Positions 32,678-41,294 of a stretch of DNA of 64,000 bases are shown piece after piece. A program made the translations under genes and the position numbers. Each line of letters opens with the position of its first letter. Position 1 is the first letter of the stretch. The stretch comes from Candidatus Obscuribacterales bacterium. GTDB lineage: Bacteria; Cyanobacteriota; Vampirovibrionia; Obscuribacterales; Obscuribacteraceae. The DNA lies in the NCBI GenBank assembly GCA_019744775.1, contig JAIETZ010000002.1:620001-684000 (forward strand), given 5' to 3'. The notes beneath the pieces are model-generated. The model was not told the origin of the DNA and did no database searches. It saw nothing but the letters and a program-made list of their open reading frames with translations.

Positions 32678-34297
32678 TTACAAACTCACCTTGCTGAACA
32701 GCGGCTTTATTTCACCAACTACCAATTGATCAATCGGAGCTGGATACTCCCAATCAAGCTTCTCGAGTCCCACAAGTGGACCTAAGTAAGCTGCAGAAGT
32801 TGGAATAAACGGTTCAGCAATGATTGTTAGGGCTCTCACAACCTGTATAGCCACAGCGAGGTCGTTGCCCGCTTGTGCTCTATCGCTAGTGACAGTCTTC
32901 CACGGTTGTTGTACCGTCAGAAATCTGTTGGTCGATTGAACCAGTTCCAGAAAAACACGGATGGACTTCTTGAAGTTGCCGGCTTCGACATGCCGCCCAA
33001 CATCATTAAAAGAACTCTCCGCTTCATTAATCAGGGCCGATTGCGCATCACTAAGAGATACCGGGTATGGCAATCCGTCAGCAAAATGTCTCCTGGCCAA
33101 ACTTGCCACTCGATTTACCAGGTTGCCAAATTTTCCAATTAGATCAACATCCAGAATCTCAGCTACTCGTTTTAGGGAAAACTCCGTGTCCGACTGTTCC
33201 GGTCCGTAGGCCAAAAGAAAATACCTCAAGACATCGGCAGGAAACAGTTGCAACGCGGTTGCGCCATCGATTCCATTAGTAGAGCTTTTGGAAAACTTCG
33301 CCTCGCCGGAAAGCAGATATTCCGTAGAGAGAATTCGGTCCGGGAGATGCAAGTTTCCCAAACCAATTAAGATCGCCGGCCATATTACCGTGTGAAAGAA
33401 CACATTGTCCTTTCCATGGAAATATGAATGCTGGGAAGAATCATTACACCAAAATTCTTTCCACAATTCCGGCTGCCCGATGCTCTGTCCATACTGCATG
33501 GACGCAGAGATATATCCCAGTACAGCTTCAAACCAGACATATATCCGTTTTTTCTCAAAGCCGGGGACTGGGACTTCCACACCCCACTGCAAGTCACGTG
33601 TCACCGCCCGATCTTCAAATCCTTCTTTTGCGAATTTAAGAGCGGTAGCTATCGCATTCGGCCTCCATTGTGCCGAACTAGCAGCAATCCACTCAGCCAC
33701 TTCACTTTGCAAAGCAGACAAACGCAGGAAGTAGTGCTCGGAAGTTTTCCATTCTGGCTTGCTTCCACACACCTTGCAGTATGGATTTACCAACTCCTCA
33801 GACGTAAACGTAGCGGTGCAATCATCACATTGATCGCCTTTCGCTAATTTACTCCGGCAGCCAGGACAAGTTCCCAAGAGCAGTCTGTCCGGCACAAAGC
33901 GAACACACTTAGCGCAATAAGGCAGACTTTGTAGACTAGGCACCAACAGCTTTCTTTCAACCAACTCCAGAAAGAACTTCTGGACTACGCGTTTATGCAA
34001 GTCCGAGCTCGTTGCGGAGTAAATATCGAAGCTGAAATTCAGTTGGTCAATAAGAGTCTTGCGAAACTCCTCGTGATACCGACTGGCAATTTCTGCCGGG
34101 TCAACTCCTTCCTTCTCAGCTCTAACCGTAATTGGTGTACCGTGGCAATCAGTACCAGACACAAATAACACACGGTCTCCTTTAGCTCGGTGATAACGAG
34201 CCAGGACATCAGATCCAACCAAGGCAGCTATATGCCCTAAGTGGAGCGAACCGTTGCCATATGGCCACGCCGCACCAATAAATATGTTCTTGTTCAT
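32678..34297 (-). CDS. metG: Methionyl-tRNA synthetase
   Basis: 539 residues, class I synthetase. HIGH-type signature HLGH (19-22), a knuckle region with four CxxC pairs (CAKC, CPGC, CDDC, CKVC), and KMSKS-type signature KFSKS (334-338), followed by an anticodon-binding helical domain (about 360-500). It attaches Met to tRNA-Met. The C-terminal tRNA-binding extension of many bacterial MetRS is missing. It lies among accessory genes, so it may be a second copy rather than the housekeeping one; that cannot be told here. GAGGT before the ATG. Confidence 0.93.
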   Translation of the reverse strand: MNKNIFIGAAWPYGNGSLHLGHIAALVGSDVLARYHRAKGDRVLFVSGTDCHGTPITVRAEKEGVDPAEIASRYHEEFRKTLIDQLNFSFDIYSATSSDLHKRVVQKFFLELVERKLLVPSLQSLPYCAKCVRFVPDRLLLGTCPGCRSKLAKGDQCDDCTATFTSEELVNPYCKVCGSKPEWKTSEHYFLRLSALQSEVAEWIAASSAQWRPNAIATALKFAKEGFEDRAVTRDLQWGVEVPVPGFEKKRIYVWFEAVLGYISASMQYGQSIGQPELWKEFWCNDSSQHSYFHGKDNVFFHTVIWPAILIGLGNLHLPDRILSTEYLLSGEAKFSKSSTNGIDGATALQLFPADVLRYFLLAYGPEQSDTEFSLKRVAEILDVDLIGKFGNLVNRVASLARRHFADGLPYPVSLSDAQSALINEAESSFNDVGRHVEAGNFKKSIRVFLELVQSTNRFLTVQQPWKTVTSDRAQAGNDLAVAIQVVRALTIIAEPFIPTSAAYLGPLVGLEKLDWEYPAPIDQLVVGEIKPLFSKVSL

Positions 34298-34389
34298 GTT
34301 TCTATACCTCTAAAAAATGGCAATTTCTCCAATACAAAAGTGAAGACTGGAGGCATCTGCGACCAGACACTGCTTTTGTTTTTTTCGTC

Positions 34390-35025
34390 CTATGAGTTGT
34401 GAGCCTGGTTCTGAAGCTTCTCCTCAATCACCGTGATATACGGCAAAAGCGATGGTGGATCGGAGTCCAGATCTCTCAGCTGCTCAATCGCCCAGCTATC
34501 GCACAAGACAAAGTGCCTATCGGCCAATGATTTGTGCGCAGCCGTCCAATACTCGTAATTGCTCGGCAACTTAAGTCCGAGCCCCTGGAGTTTGGTGATG
34601 GAGCGCAATTCGATATCATTGTTCAAGTCAGCATCGTCGATTAAGACGAAATACTTTGGTCTTGGGATGCAGCTAGTCGTGTATTGAAGCTTTCGCTTGT
34701 CGTAGTGTTTGCGACCAAGGACTTGCAGGAAATACTGCGAGAGTCCCAATTGGTCAATAACTTTTGCCTGATACGGGTGCGGACCTCGCGTCAGAATGAA
34801 CAGTTGATAGCCTTTTGCAGTTAACTCTTTGAGAAACTGCTCAGCATCAGGACGTAGCCAATGCGTTATGCCTTCAACCAATATTCCAGGACGAGGAAAT
34901 GACAAGCCAAGCTTCGTTGCTTTTTGCCTTTCATTCCACATCAGACTCGTTATCAATGTTTCGTTCAAATCAATGAACACGGTTGGTTTGTCCTTGTCGT
35001 AATCGACAATTCGCAATTTGCTCAT
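34390..35025 (-). CDS. HAD-superfamily protein with altered motif I
   Basis: 211 residues. FIDLNETLI is HAD motif I with Asn in place of the second Asp; ILTRGPHPYQAKVI is motif II; VLIDDADLNND supplies motif IV. Overall closest to the CTD/NLI-type phosphatases in layout. The D-to-N change removes the usual acid/base residue, so phosphatase activity is doubtful. The ATG at 35025 is preferred because the GTG at 35034 is too near the AAGGAGG. Confidence 0.65.
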   Translation of the reverse strand: MSKLRIVDYDKDKPTVFIDLNETLITSLMWNERQKATKLGLSFPRPGILVEGITHWLRPDAEQFLKELTAKGYQLFILTRGPHPYQAKVIDQLGLSQYFLQVLGRKHYDKRKLQYTTSCIPRPKYFVLIDDADLNNDIELRSITKLQGLGLKLPSNYEYWTAAHKSLADRHFVLCDSWAIEQLRDLDSDPPSLLPYITVIEEKLQNQAHNS

Positions 35026-35047
35026 CTTGCTCACCTCCTTTGGTGTG

Positions 35048-35359
35048 TTAGCGCGGATACAGCTTTCTGATCACCTGGCGCATTCTCTCCACGCCGACAG
35101 GATTGGAGCTGACTATTTCGATATGTGCAGGAAGATATTGAGGAAACTCTTCGAGCCAGCACATAACGTCATAGCCAGTCCATTCTTTTTTGTTTTCAGG
35201 TCGCCGGACTAGATGGGAGCCCGTGAAGTCGGCCAAGTCGTGGTCTAGATAAAGGACATCCCAGCCACCTTCCGTGAGCGCCCGAATTCCGTCGTGGAAT
35301 GTACGAGCGACTCGGGTGGCTTCGATTTCTCTTTTGTCGTCAATTAGCAGAGTTTTCAT
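35048..35359 (-). CDS. Receiver-like protein resembling cyclic-phosphate processing receivers
   Basis: 103 residues. TLLIDDKRE, then DVLYLDHDLADF, WTGYDVMCWLEEF, and IEIVSSNPVGVERMRQVI correspond to strands of a receiver fold without a kinase partner. This matches the small family named cyclic-phosphate processing receiver (cREC), seen in predicted RNA repair operons. AAGGAGGG precedes the ATG at 35359, which overlaps the upstream stop by 4 bp. Confidence 0.65.
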   Translation of the reverse strand: MKTLLIDDKREIEATRVARTFHDGIRALTEGGWDVLYLDHDLADFTGSHLVRRPENKKEWTGYDVMCWLEEFPQYLPAHIEIVSSNPVGVERMRQVIRKLYPR

Positions 35360-36078
35360 GTCCCCCTCCTTTCCTGATGGCTGCACCCGCACCGGGACTG
35401 CTCGTCAGCAGTCCCTTCATTTTTCTTCTTTTCAGAGAAGTCACGAACACGGGCAGCGAGTGATTCCTTGCCAAGCTTCTTCAAAACGTATCGAAGGTTC
35501 TGCAAAGAAATCTGTGTGAATGGATGTGATGCCGAGCGCCATGCCTGAATGCTGGCAACGTAGGCAGTCTTAGCTACCTTTTCGGCTTCGCTCCATGCTT
35601 CATCATCGATGAGCATTTCGACGCAGTTGTTCAACTGGTTTGCCACATTCTGATATTGGCTTGAGTACTTCGACAATTCCTTGCAAAGTACGTCATAAAG
35701 CGCAGCGGCAGTCTTGCGATCACTTTGTTGTTCCAAAACGCGAATTTGACCTTCGAGACAACGGACGGCACCCGGCGTTCCGGCTAGACCAACCTTTCTC
35801 CAAAGCTTTTCGGCAACCTGATAGCGACGCAAAGCCTGTCTCAGGAGGGCAACACGTCTCAGCTCGTGGATTTCACGCTCAACCGCTAGAAGATCGAAAT
35901 CATCAGCTTGATCGATTGTTTGCGCATTGCATTCAATTCGATAAGCGAGTTGTCTCAAGTAGACAAAATCACCGTCTTGACTAATGTCATTGATGACAGC
36001 TTCAATGCCTTCCTGATCATTTTGCTCCATCATGAAATTGAGGAGCAGGTAATATCTGTTCAAATCATCGAGAACCAT
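35356..36078 (-). CDS. TPR-like helical protein, 240 aa
   Basis: Helical repeats resembling tetratricopeptides (YQVAEKLWRKVGL, AAALYDVLCKELSKYSSQYQNVANQLNNC, EAEKVAKTAYVASIQAWRS in outline), followed by a charged tail with Cys-x-Cys (RCGCSH). Start fixed by AAGGAGGTGA. It is coupled by 4 bp to the receiver-like gene, so they likely work together. No enzymatic domain. Confidence 0.6.
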   Translation of the reverse strand: MVLDDLNRYYLLLNFMMEQNDQEGIEAVINDISQDGDFVYLRQLAYRIECNAQTIDQADDFDLLAVEREIHELRRVALLRQALRRYQVAEKLWRKVGLAGTPGAVRCLEGQIRVLEQQSDRKTAAALYDVLCKELSKYSSQYQNVANQLNNCVEMLIDDEAWSEAEKVAKTAYVASIQAWRSASHPFTQISLQNLRYVLKKLGKESLAARVRDFSEKKKNEGTADEQSRCGCSHQERRGT

Positions 36079-36101
36079 CGCCCTCACCTCCTTCAAAAAC
36101 A

Positions 36102-36128
36102 AAGAGGTGAAGACTTGCCTCACCTCTT
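36102..36128 (-). terminator. Hairpin terminator
   Basis: Arms AAGAGGTGA/TCACCTCTT with a 9-base loop; TGTTTTT follows on the minus strand. It lies 24 bp before the start of the 240-aa gene, so transcription would stop or be attenuated there. Confidence 0.7.
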
Positions 36129-36163
36129 AAGATTGATCAATTTCCAACTAAAATTCATTGCCC

Positions 36164-36355
36164 CTAGTGACGGGACGGCTCGTAATGCTGCGTGCATTGC
36201 GTCTTCTTCGCTTGGGTCAGTTCCTCGGCTTTTGCCTTGAGCGCTATCGAAACAGCCTGTGCGGGCGTGCAACCCAGCAGCCGACTTATGACTTCGATGT
36301 ATTGAAAGTCTTCGCTATTTTTAGGTTTTTCGTTTGAGTCTTGCGAGTTTGACAT
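36164..36355 (-). CDS. Small hypothetical protein, 63 aa
   Basis: Starts MSNSQDSNEKPKNSEDF, then a helical segment (EVISRLLGCTPAQAVSIALKAKAEEL) that looks like a helix-turn-helix or ribbon-type unit. AGGGAG before the ATG. No family recognised. Confidence 0.5.
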   Translation of the reverse strand: MSNSQDSNEKPKNSEDFQYIEVISRLLGCTPAQAVSIALKAKAEELTQAKKTQCTQHYEPSRH

Positions 36356-36381
36356 TCGTTTACTCCCTTGTATTTTGTGTC

Positions 36382-37116
36382 CTACTGCTCTTGTTGATTG
36401 GCTTGCAGAGCCTGCTCAGCCATTTTGGCTGCTGCTTCTGGATCGTATGGTCGTCCCCAACAGTTTCTCGTGTAGTACCTGCACACACGATCGATTTCAT
36501 CTGATGGATACGCTGTGTACTGTTCGTACAGGAACAGAGTTCTGTTGCAGAGTCTCTCGTACTCTTTGTATCGCTTGTCGCGCTTATCAATGTCACGCAG
36601 CTTATCTTGCATGTTAGAACCATCGTCAATGCCCAATATGAATCCCAGCAATAGGGATTTGTTGTGGTAGGCATGAATGATCGTATGCAAGTATTCCAAT
36701 GGAACACCCGATTTCAGACACTGTCTGTGTCCGCGTACACGGGAAAGATTCTTCGCTTTGAGCATGTGAAACACTACCTGTTCAATGGGTGCGAGATGCG
36801 CTATTACCAGGTGATTTAAATACTCAAATGGAGGAATCGCTTGATGGATTCTGTCTCTATCGAGAGGCATTACATCAATGTACCGACTGAGCTCATTGCA
36901 AAACATCAGCTCAAACGTCTCGACGGTAGCACCGCCTTTGCCTTGTAAGGCATCAACTGGATTTTGACCATCGGGTTCTTGATAGTTTCTGACCTTAGCC
37001 ATCAATTGACTAGTGATTGTCTTCGCCCAGCCCGGCAAGCCGTGCTGTTGACACAGTTTGGCCACTTTGGCAAGGTCAACTAGAACATTTGTTTTTACTT
37101 CGTGAGTAAATACCAT
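36382..37116 (-). CDS. Hypothetical protein, 244 aa
   Basis: AAGGAG before MVFTHEVKTN selects this start. Helical protein with scattered Cys and His (LCQQHG, MFCNELSRYIDV, IHAYHNKSLLLGFILGIDDG); no signal peptide or membrane helix. No catalytic motif I can name. Part of the minus-strand run 34390-38701. Confidence 0.5.
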   Translation of the reverse strand: MVFTHEVKTNVLVDLAKVAKLCQQHGLPGWAKTITSQLMAKVRNYQEPDGQNPVDALQGKGGATVETFELMFCNELSRYIDVMPLDRDRIHQAIPPFEYLNHLVIAHLAPIEQVVFHMLKAKNLSRVRGHRQCLKSGVPLEYLHTIIHAYHNKSLLLGFILGIDDGSNMQDKLRDIDKRDKRYKEYERLCNRTLFLYEQYTAYPSDEIDRVCRYYTRNCWGRPYDPEAAAKMAEQALQANQQEQ

Positions 37117-37143
37117 TCGTTCTCCTTTGTATTTGAAAGGGAA

Positions 37144-37170
37144 AACCCCAGCGTCAGCGACGCCGGGGTT
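37144..37170 (-). terminator. Hairpin terminator between HAD gene and the 244-aa gene
   Basis: AACCCC-x-GCGTC stem with AGC loop and one mismatch; TTTT follows on the minus strand. It overlaps the last codons of the HAD gene. Confidence 0.7.
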
Positions 37171-37954
37171 TGAGTCCTTCAACCAGTTCAGACAAAGTCT
37201 TGATCACAGGAATATCCGCCACCATTGCCAACAGCTCGGGTTTGAGAACTCTGCCTTCGCGTTCAATGCGCACTACGTCGATGCCCAGAGCGCGAGCGGC
37301 AAGTAGGTTCAACGGCTGATCGTCAACGAAGAGGAATTCCTCTGGTTTAATGCCGAGATCTTTCAGCACTGCTTTGAAGTAGGCCGGCTCTGGTTTTGCC
37401 AAACCCAGCTCATACGACCAATAGACTTTGTCTATGTCCTGACCCATCACACTACCCAGGTACTTCTCGCTGTTGAATTGCGATTGGTTAGGCATAAGAG
37501 CCAACGTATAACCCTGCTCCTTGAGCGCTTCGAGCGCACCCGGCACATCGGGGAAAACGTGGAAATCTTTTCTTTCCTGAGTCGTGATCTGTTTCAGCTT
37601 CTTTATCGCGGCGGGTGTCACCTTACATTCAACTTCGAGGAATTGAAGACTTTGCGCGAGTTTCTCGAGAAAAGCTTTTTCATCGCCTTTGACGTAGGCC
37701 GTACACCAGAAGTAGATGAGCCACGCATCAATTTGTTCTTGTTTCGACGCCAGCGCCGGAATTGAAAGCCCTAGTTCAGCTTTGAGCAACAGCAAGGGTT
37801 CTACTACGCCCCTTACGTCTGCTTTATTCCAAAACTCACTTTCGCGAACAATTTTTGCAAGCGTCCACCACATATCAAGGCCGATGGCCTTGTGTTGTTG
37901 TCCACCCCTAGCTTGCTTTCCATAAGCAAACGGGGCGTCGTTTGATGTATCCAT
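37154..37954 (-). CDS. HAD-superfamily hydrolase with altered motif I
   Basis: 266 residues. HAD blocks are visible: GLDMWWTLAKI as motif I (nucleophile Asp kept, second Asp replaced by Trp), LALMPNQSQF as motif II, GLAKPEPAYF with the motif III Lys, and FLFVDDQPLNLLAA as motif IV. The overall order is that of subfamily IA. The Trp at position +2 argues against ordinary phosphatase chemistry. ATG at 37954 with GGGAG; the TTG before it is ignored. Confidence 0.7.
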   Translation of the reverse strand: MDTSNDAPFAYGKQARGGQQHKAIGLDMWWTLAKIVRESEFWNKADVRGVVEPLLLLKAELGLSIPALASKQEQIDAWLIYFWCTAYVKGDEKAFLEKLAQSLQFLEVECKVTPAAIKKLKQITTQERKDFHVFPDVPGALEALKEQGYTLALMPNQSQFNSEKYLGSVMGQDIDKVYWSYELGLAKPEPAYFKAVLKDLGIKPEEFLFVDDQPLNLLAARALGIDVVRIEREGRVLKPELLAMVADIPVIKTLSELVEGLKPRRR

Positions 37955-37966
37955 AAACAACTCCCA

Positions 37967-37991
37967 GCGGGGCCATTCAAGAGGGCCCCGC
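37967..37991. terminator. GC-rich hairpin just before the HAD ribosome site
   Basis: Arms GCGGGGCC/GGCCCCGC with a 9-base loop. No T-tract. It sits 5 bp upstream of the GGGAG of the next gene. Confidence 0.6.
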
Positions 37992-38023
37992 GATAAGAGC
38001 GCAAACGATTCATCGATGAAGAG

Positions 38024-38701
38024 TTACATACCCTTCTCGATTCTCGCCCTGATCCCCTTGCGCACAGTCTTCACTGTGCCGTCGGGATGCGTGTAATTGC
38101 GCTCATGTCCTTTCCAAAAGACGATGTGCGCGTAGCTCTGATCTGGAATTGCCGGAATTGCTTCCGTAAACATCCAGCCATTAGCAAGCAACTTCTCTGC
38201 CGCATGAAATTCTTCATCGCCGAGAGTTCCGATATATGCTTCAACCAAATCACGGTTAAATGGAACACCTAATGGTGTAACTTGCTCTGCAGCTTCCCGG
38301 TCACGTGTGTTTACAGTCATGTGCAAACCGCCGGAAAACTCCAGATGCATATAGTCATACCAGGTCGGGTCTACCCCATCACCGTCCATAAATTCAGCAT
38401 TTTTGGTGTGCTGATCCATGTTGTTCCTATGGCGAACCAAGGACAACGGACGGTAACTTGGTGAAGCAATTTCGCCACTGATAAAGCTTGCTATCAGTAC
38501 GCGTGCTCCGTCGACCTCTTCGAAGACACCTGCACAATCAGCCGGGATTGCGGTCGAATACCGCTCGCATCCGTAGCAGACGTATAGGTCCTCGGAGAGT
38601 TGTTGAACATTGCAGGGCTTCTGACTGCCACTTGCGCCAGTTAACTGGGCAAACGAACACTGCTGAACCCCGATATTCGATTTTTCTTTTGATGCTGACA
38701 T
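38024..38701 (-). CDS. Hypothetical protein, 225 aa
   Basis: GAGGAAGAGG before MSASKEKS fixes the start. The sequence has six Cys, four of them in the first half (QQLSEDLYVCYGCERY and nearby), a possible metal site, and ends in a strand-rich part (AHIVFWKGHERNY). No signal peptide. Family unknown. First gene of the run that continues through the HAD genes. Confidence 0.5.
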   Translation of the reverse strand: MSASKEKSNIGVQQCSFAQLTGASGSQKPCNVQQLSEDLYVCYGCERYSTAIPADCAGVFEEVDGARVLIASFISGEIASPSYRPLSLVRHRNNMDQHTKNAEFMDGDGVDPTWYDYMHLEFSGGLHMTVNTRDREAAEQVTPLGVPFNRDLVEAYIGTLGDEEFHAAEKLLANGWMFTEAIPAIPDQSYAHIVFWKGHERNYTHPDGTVKTVRKGIRARIEKGM

Positions 38702-39125
38702 TAACCTCTTCCTCGATTGCACAGCAAAACCAAGAGTCGCCAAAGCGACCCTCGATCAACACCGCGCAACCAGCTGTGAGTTACTGTGTGGGCTAGGCAA
38801 CGCAAACACTGTTGCGCCACCCGCAAATAAAAAAGCCCCAACCCAAAACAACGGCAAAGTCCACGCAGCTAATTAATTGCTACTTGGACTTGTTATTGCT
38901 CTAGAGCTGAGGCTTTACGTTATTTGCTAGGTAAATCTTTGAAATGAAAAAGAAACACTTGTTTCCACCATATACAAATAGAATGAATACAAGCAATAGT
39001 GCTTGAAATGCAATTTGAGAGCAATTTCAAATTAATGGGGAATTACCCCACTTTTCACTCACAAAAGTCTTAGCGCGGTTAGCGCTCCGTCTAATATTCG
39101 ACTGGCGACATCGACATTTGTCCTA

Positions 39126-39148
39126 GTAGGGGCGCATTGCATGCGCCC
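39126..39148. repeat. Dispersed palindromic repeat, copy 9
   Basis: GTAG end to the left, 41 bp beyond the TTAGCGC repeats. Confidence 0.9.
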
Positions 39149-39407
39149 GTTTCACAGACCCAACATTAGAATCCACGCTAGCTTCGCGAGAGCATCCTCG
39201 CCGCTGCAATTGATATTTCTACGAAAAATTCAATTGAAAATAGAACGTCAAAAGAGAGAAGTTCTAAGCATCGTTTCCAATAGATCTTTCTTTCAAGCAA
39301 CAGCTATAGCACCCATTCAATAGCTAATTCCGAATCTAACTGAAGTTCTTCTCGAACTTCGGGGAAACACGTTTTTTCACCCAACTCAGTTAATTAAAGC
39401 TCGTTAC

Positions 39408-39434
39408 AGGCTCAAGGCAATTTGCTTTGAGCCT
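39408..39434 (+). terminator. Leader hairpin of the acyltransferase gene
   Basis: AGGCTCAA/TTGAGCCT stem extended by GGC/GCT-type pairs, followed by TTTC. It lies about 48 bp before the start at 39482, so it could be an attenuator. Confidence 0.5.
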
Positions 39435-39481
39435 TTCGAGTTTGCAATTAAACGCACCCCATTCACATGAGGAAAATGAAC

Positions 39482-40813
39482 ATGTCACAGAACAAATCTG
39501 TTCGTCGCCCCGTTAAGCCTTTCAAGTCTGTCGCAGAAGCTCGTGAACTTCGGACCACTCTCATGGATTTTCGTCCTCCCAAGGACAGCCGTTTTCTAAA
39601 ATTCCTGGCTCGCTTCTTCGTACCATTTAGGCTGAAGAACGACTTCAGCGTTATGGACGTCCGACTCACCGAAGGCAGCCTTCAGCGATTGAAGGATCTA
39701 AAAGGCAAGCGTTGCATCCTGCCGTTCAACCATCCCAGCCGAAAAGATCCCGAAGTTGCATTCACAGTCGGTTTGATGGCTGGAGAATACTTCAATTATT
39801 TGGCTGCCCGCGAAGTCTTCGATGAAGATAAAGGCAAGCGGGGCGAAATGATGCAGAACGTGGGATGTTATTCGGTTGTGCGCGGAGCTGCCGACCGTGA
39901 GTCATTCGACTGCACAGTGAAACTTCTGGTCGACAACAAGCAAAAGCTAGTCATTTATCGCGAAGGCGAAATCAACAGCAAGAATGACGAGCCACTCGAT
40001 TGTGAGCCAGGGTGGATTCGCCTAGCTTTCTGGGCTCTGCAACAGCTGGACAAGGAAGGAAGACTCGAGCCCATCTACATCCCTCGAGTTGGCACTAAAT
40101 TCCGCAACCTAGACGACAATCAGCCTGCTTATGAACAATCTCTTCAAAGCTTGGAAGCAAATCTTGGTCTTCCTTCCGAAGGCGATTTGTATACAAGACT
40201 GCGTACGGTATGTCTCCACACCCTGGCGATCTTGCAAAAAGTCTACAAGGTGGCTCCGAAAGAAGGGGAAAACTCCATGGAGCAAATATCCTTTCTGCGC
40301 AACAAAATCCTTGCAGATGTAGGTCGCATACTGGACGTTGAAGTGCCAGAGGTCGCAACCATCGATCGACTACGCTTCGTGAGAAACGCTATTGACACCC
40401 GCATTTTCCAAAATGAGGAAAAAATGTGCGCTTACGAGTGTTCTCTCGATAGACGACAAGCAGAAGCTATGTCCTGTGTTTACGAAATGATGAGAACCGT
40501 ACAACTGTTCATCGATATTCGTGACGGCTACGTCAAAGAAAACATGACACAGGAGCGGTTCGGCGAAGTTCTCGATACTTTAGAGTTAGAGCACTTCGGA
40601 GCAATCAGCGTTAAAGGCAAGAGCATTGCATTCGTGCACATCGGCGAGCCAATCAATTTGCTCGATTGGTATCCGCAATACAAAGCAGCAGGCAGCAAAG
40701 GTAAGAAGGAAATTCTCAACAAATTAGCTGCCGAAATATCGCAAGGCGGACGTGACGCTATCAAACTAGCTGATGAAGCAAGCGCCTATATCCCGCATCG
40801 AACAATCAAATAG
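39482..40813 (+). CDS. PlsC-type acyltransferase, 443 aa
   Basis: Acyltransferase motif LPFNHPSRKD (HX4D) near residue 87, and YREGEINSKNDEPLD as the motif with the catalytic-site Glu-Gly. An extended helical region follows (residues 190-443) that ordinary PlsC lacks. There is no clear membrane helix. GAGG lies nine bases before the ATG at 39482. It likely transfers an acyl group to a glycerophosphate-type acceptor; the long C-terminal part may set specificity. Confidence 0.75.
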   Translation: MSQNKSVRRPVKPFKSVAEARELRTTLMDFRPPKDSRFLKFLARFFVPFRLKNDFSVMDVRLTEGSLQRLKDLKGKRCILPFNHPSRKDPEVAFTVGLMAGEYFNYLAAREVFDEDKGKRGEMMQNVGCYSVVRGAADRESFDCTVKLLVDNKQKLVIYREGEINSKNDEPLDCEPGWIRLAFWALQQLDKEGRLEPIYIPRVGTKFRNLDDNQPAYEQSLQSLEANLGLPSEGDLYTRLRTVCLHTLAILQKVYKVAPKEGENSMEQISFLRNKILADVGRILDVEVPEVATIDRLRFVRNAIDTRIFQNEEKMCAYECSLDRRQAEAMSCVYEMMRTVQLFIDIRDGYVKENMTQERFGEVLDTLELEHFGAISVKGKSIAFVHIGEPINLLDWYPQYKAAGSKGKKEILNKLAAEISQGGRDAIKLADEASAYIPHRTIK

Positions 40814-40825
40814 TCATATACACAC

Positions 40826-40869
40826 GCAGACAAAAGAGAAGTGCATCTAGTGCATTCCTCTTTGTCTGC
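40826..40869 (+). terminator. Hairpin terminator
   Basis: About 20-bp imperfect stem (GCAGACAAA/TTTGTCTGC outer part) with a TCTAG loop after the acyltransferase stop, 22 bp before the next ATG. Confidence 0.7.
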
Positions 40870-40890
40870 CTTCATCTCAGGAGTCGCTAG

Positions 40891-41289
40891 ATGTCAAAAC
40901 AACACAAAGACAATTGGCTGGAAGAGCAGCTTGCCGAAATCAAAAAAACCGCCGACCTCAGACACAACTGGGACGGACTCGAATCTGATCCTCCAAATCC
41001 TTGGGCTCAAAATTGGATTGAAAAGATAGTTCGTTTTCAGCACAGCATTGGTTTTTGCAAAGGCATTGTTACGCCTGACCATGAAGGCGGACTCAAGATC
41101 GGCATCCAGGAAGGCAACATATACGCTGACATCTGCGTACTCAACCGGGGGGAGATTCTACCTCTCACAGACGAAGGCAAAGAAGGTATCGAAGGACTCG
41201 AGTGCTGGAACATCGAGCCAAACGAAGCCGATATCCAAAAGGCGGTTCGACAGATCAAATCCTTTCTCAAGCACGGGAGGAGGTCGTAA
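40891..41289 (+). CDS. Small WDG-type hypothetical protein, 132 aa
   Basis: Early HNWDGLESDPPNPWAQNW and later HEGGLKIGIQEGNIYADICVL recall a widespread family of small proteins with a WDGxxAxPP start and a later beta-strand block, often near toxin or phage genes. CAGGAG precedes the ATG. Possibly co-transcribed with the methyltransferase 6 bp downstream. Function unknown. Confidence 0.55.
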   Translation: MSKQHKDNWLEEQLAEIKKTADLRHNWDGLESDPPNPWAQNWIEKIVRFQHSIGFCKGIVTPDHEGGLKIGIQEGNIYADICVLNRGEILPLTDEGKEGIEGLECWNIEPNEADIQKAVRQIKSFLKHGRRS

Positions 41290-41294
41290 TCATT

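Larger units (their letters stand above)
38702..39481. other. 780-bp divergent intergenic region
   Basis: Holds TGGGG-AATTA-CCCCA (39036-39050), a TTAGCGC direct repeat with 9-bp period (39070-39085), a dispersed palindromic repeat (39126-39148) and a hairpin at 39408-39434. No small gene with a ribosome site. Confidence 0.5.

Noticed and set aside
34335-34378. Hairpin between the HAD gene and metG, as a T-box or terminator
   Set aside because: The stem has several mismatches, the T-run faces the wrong strand for metG, and no T-box sequence (TGGNACCGCG-type) is present.
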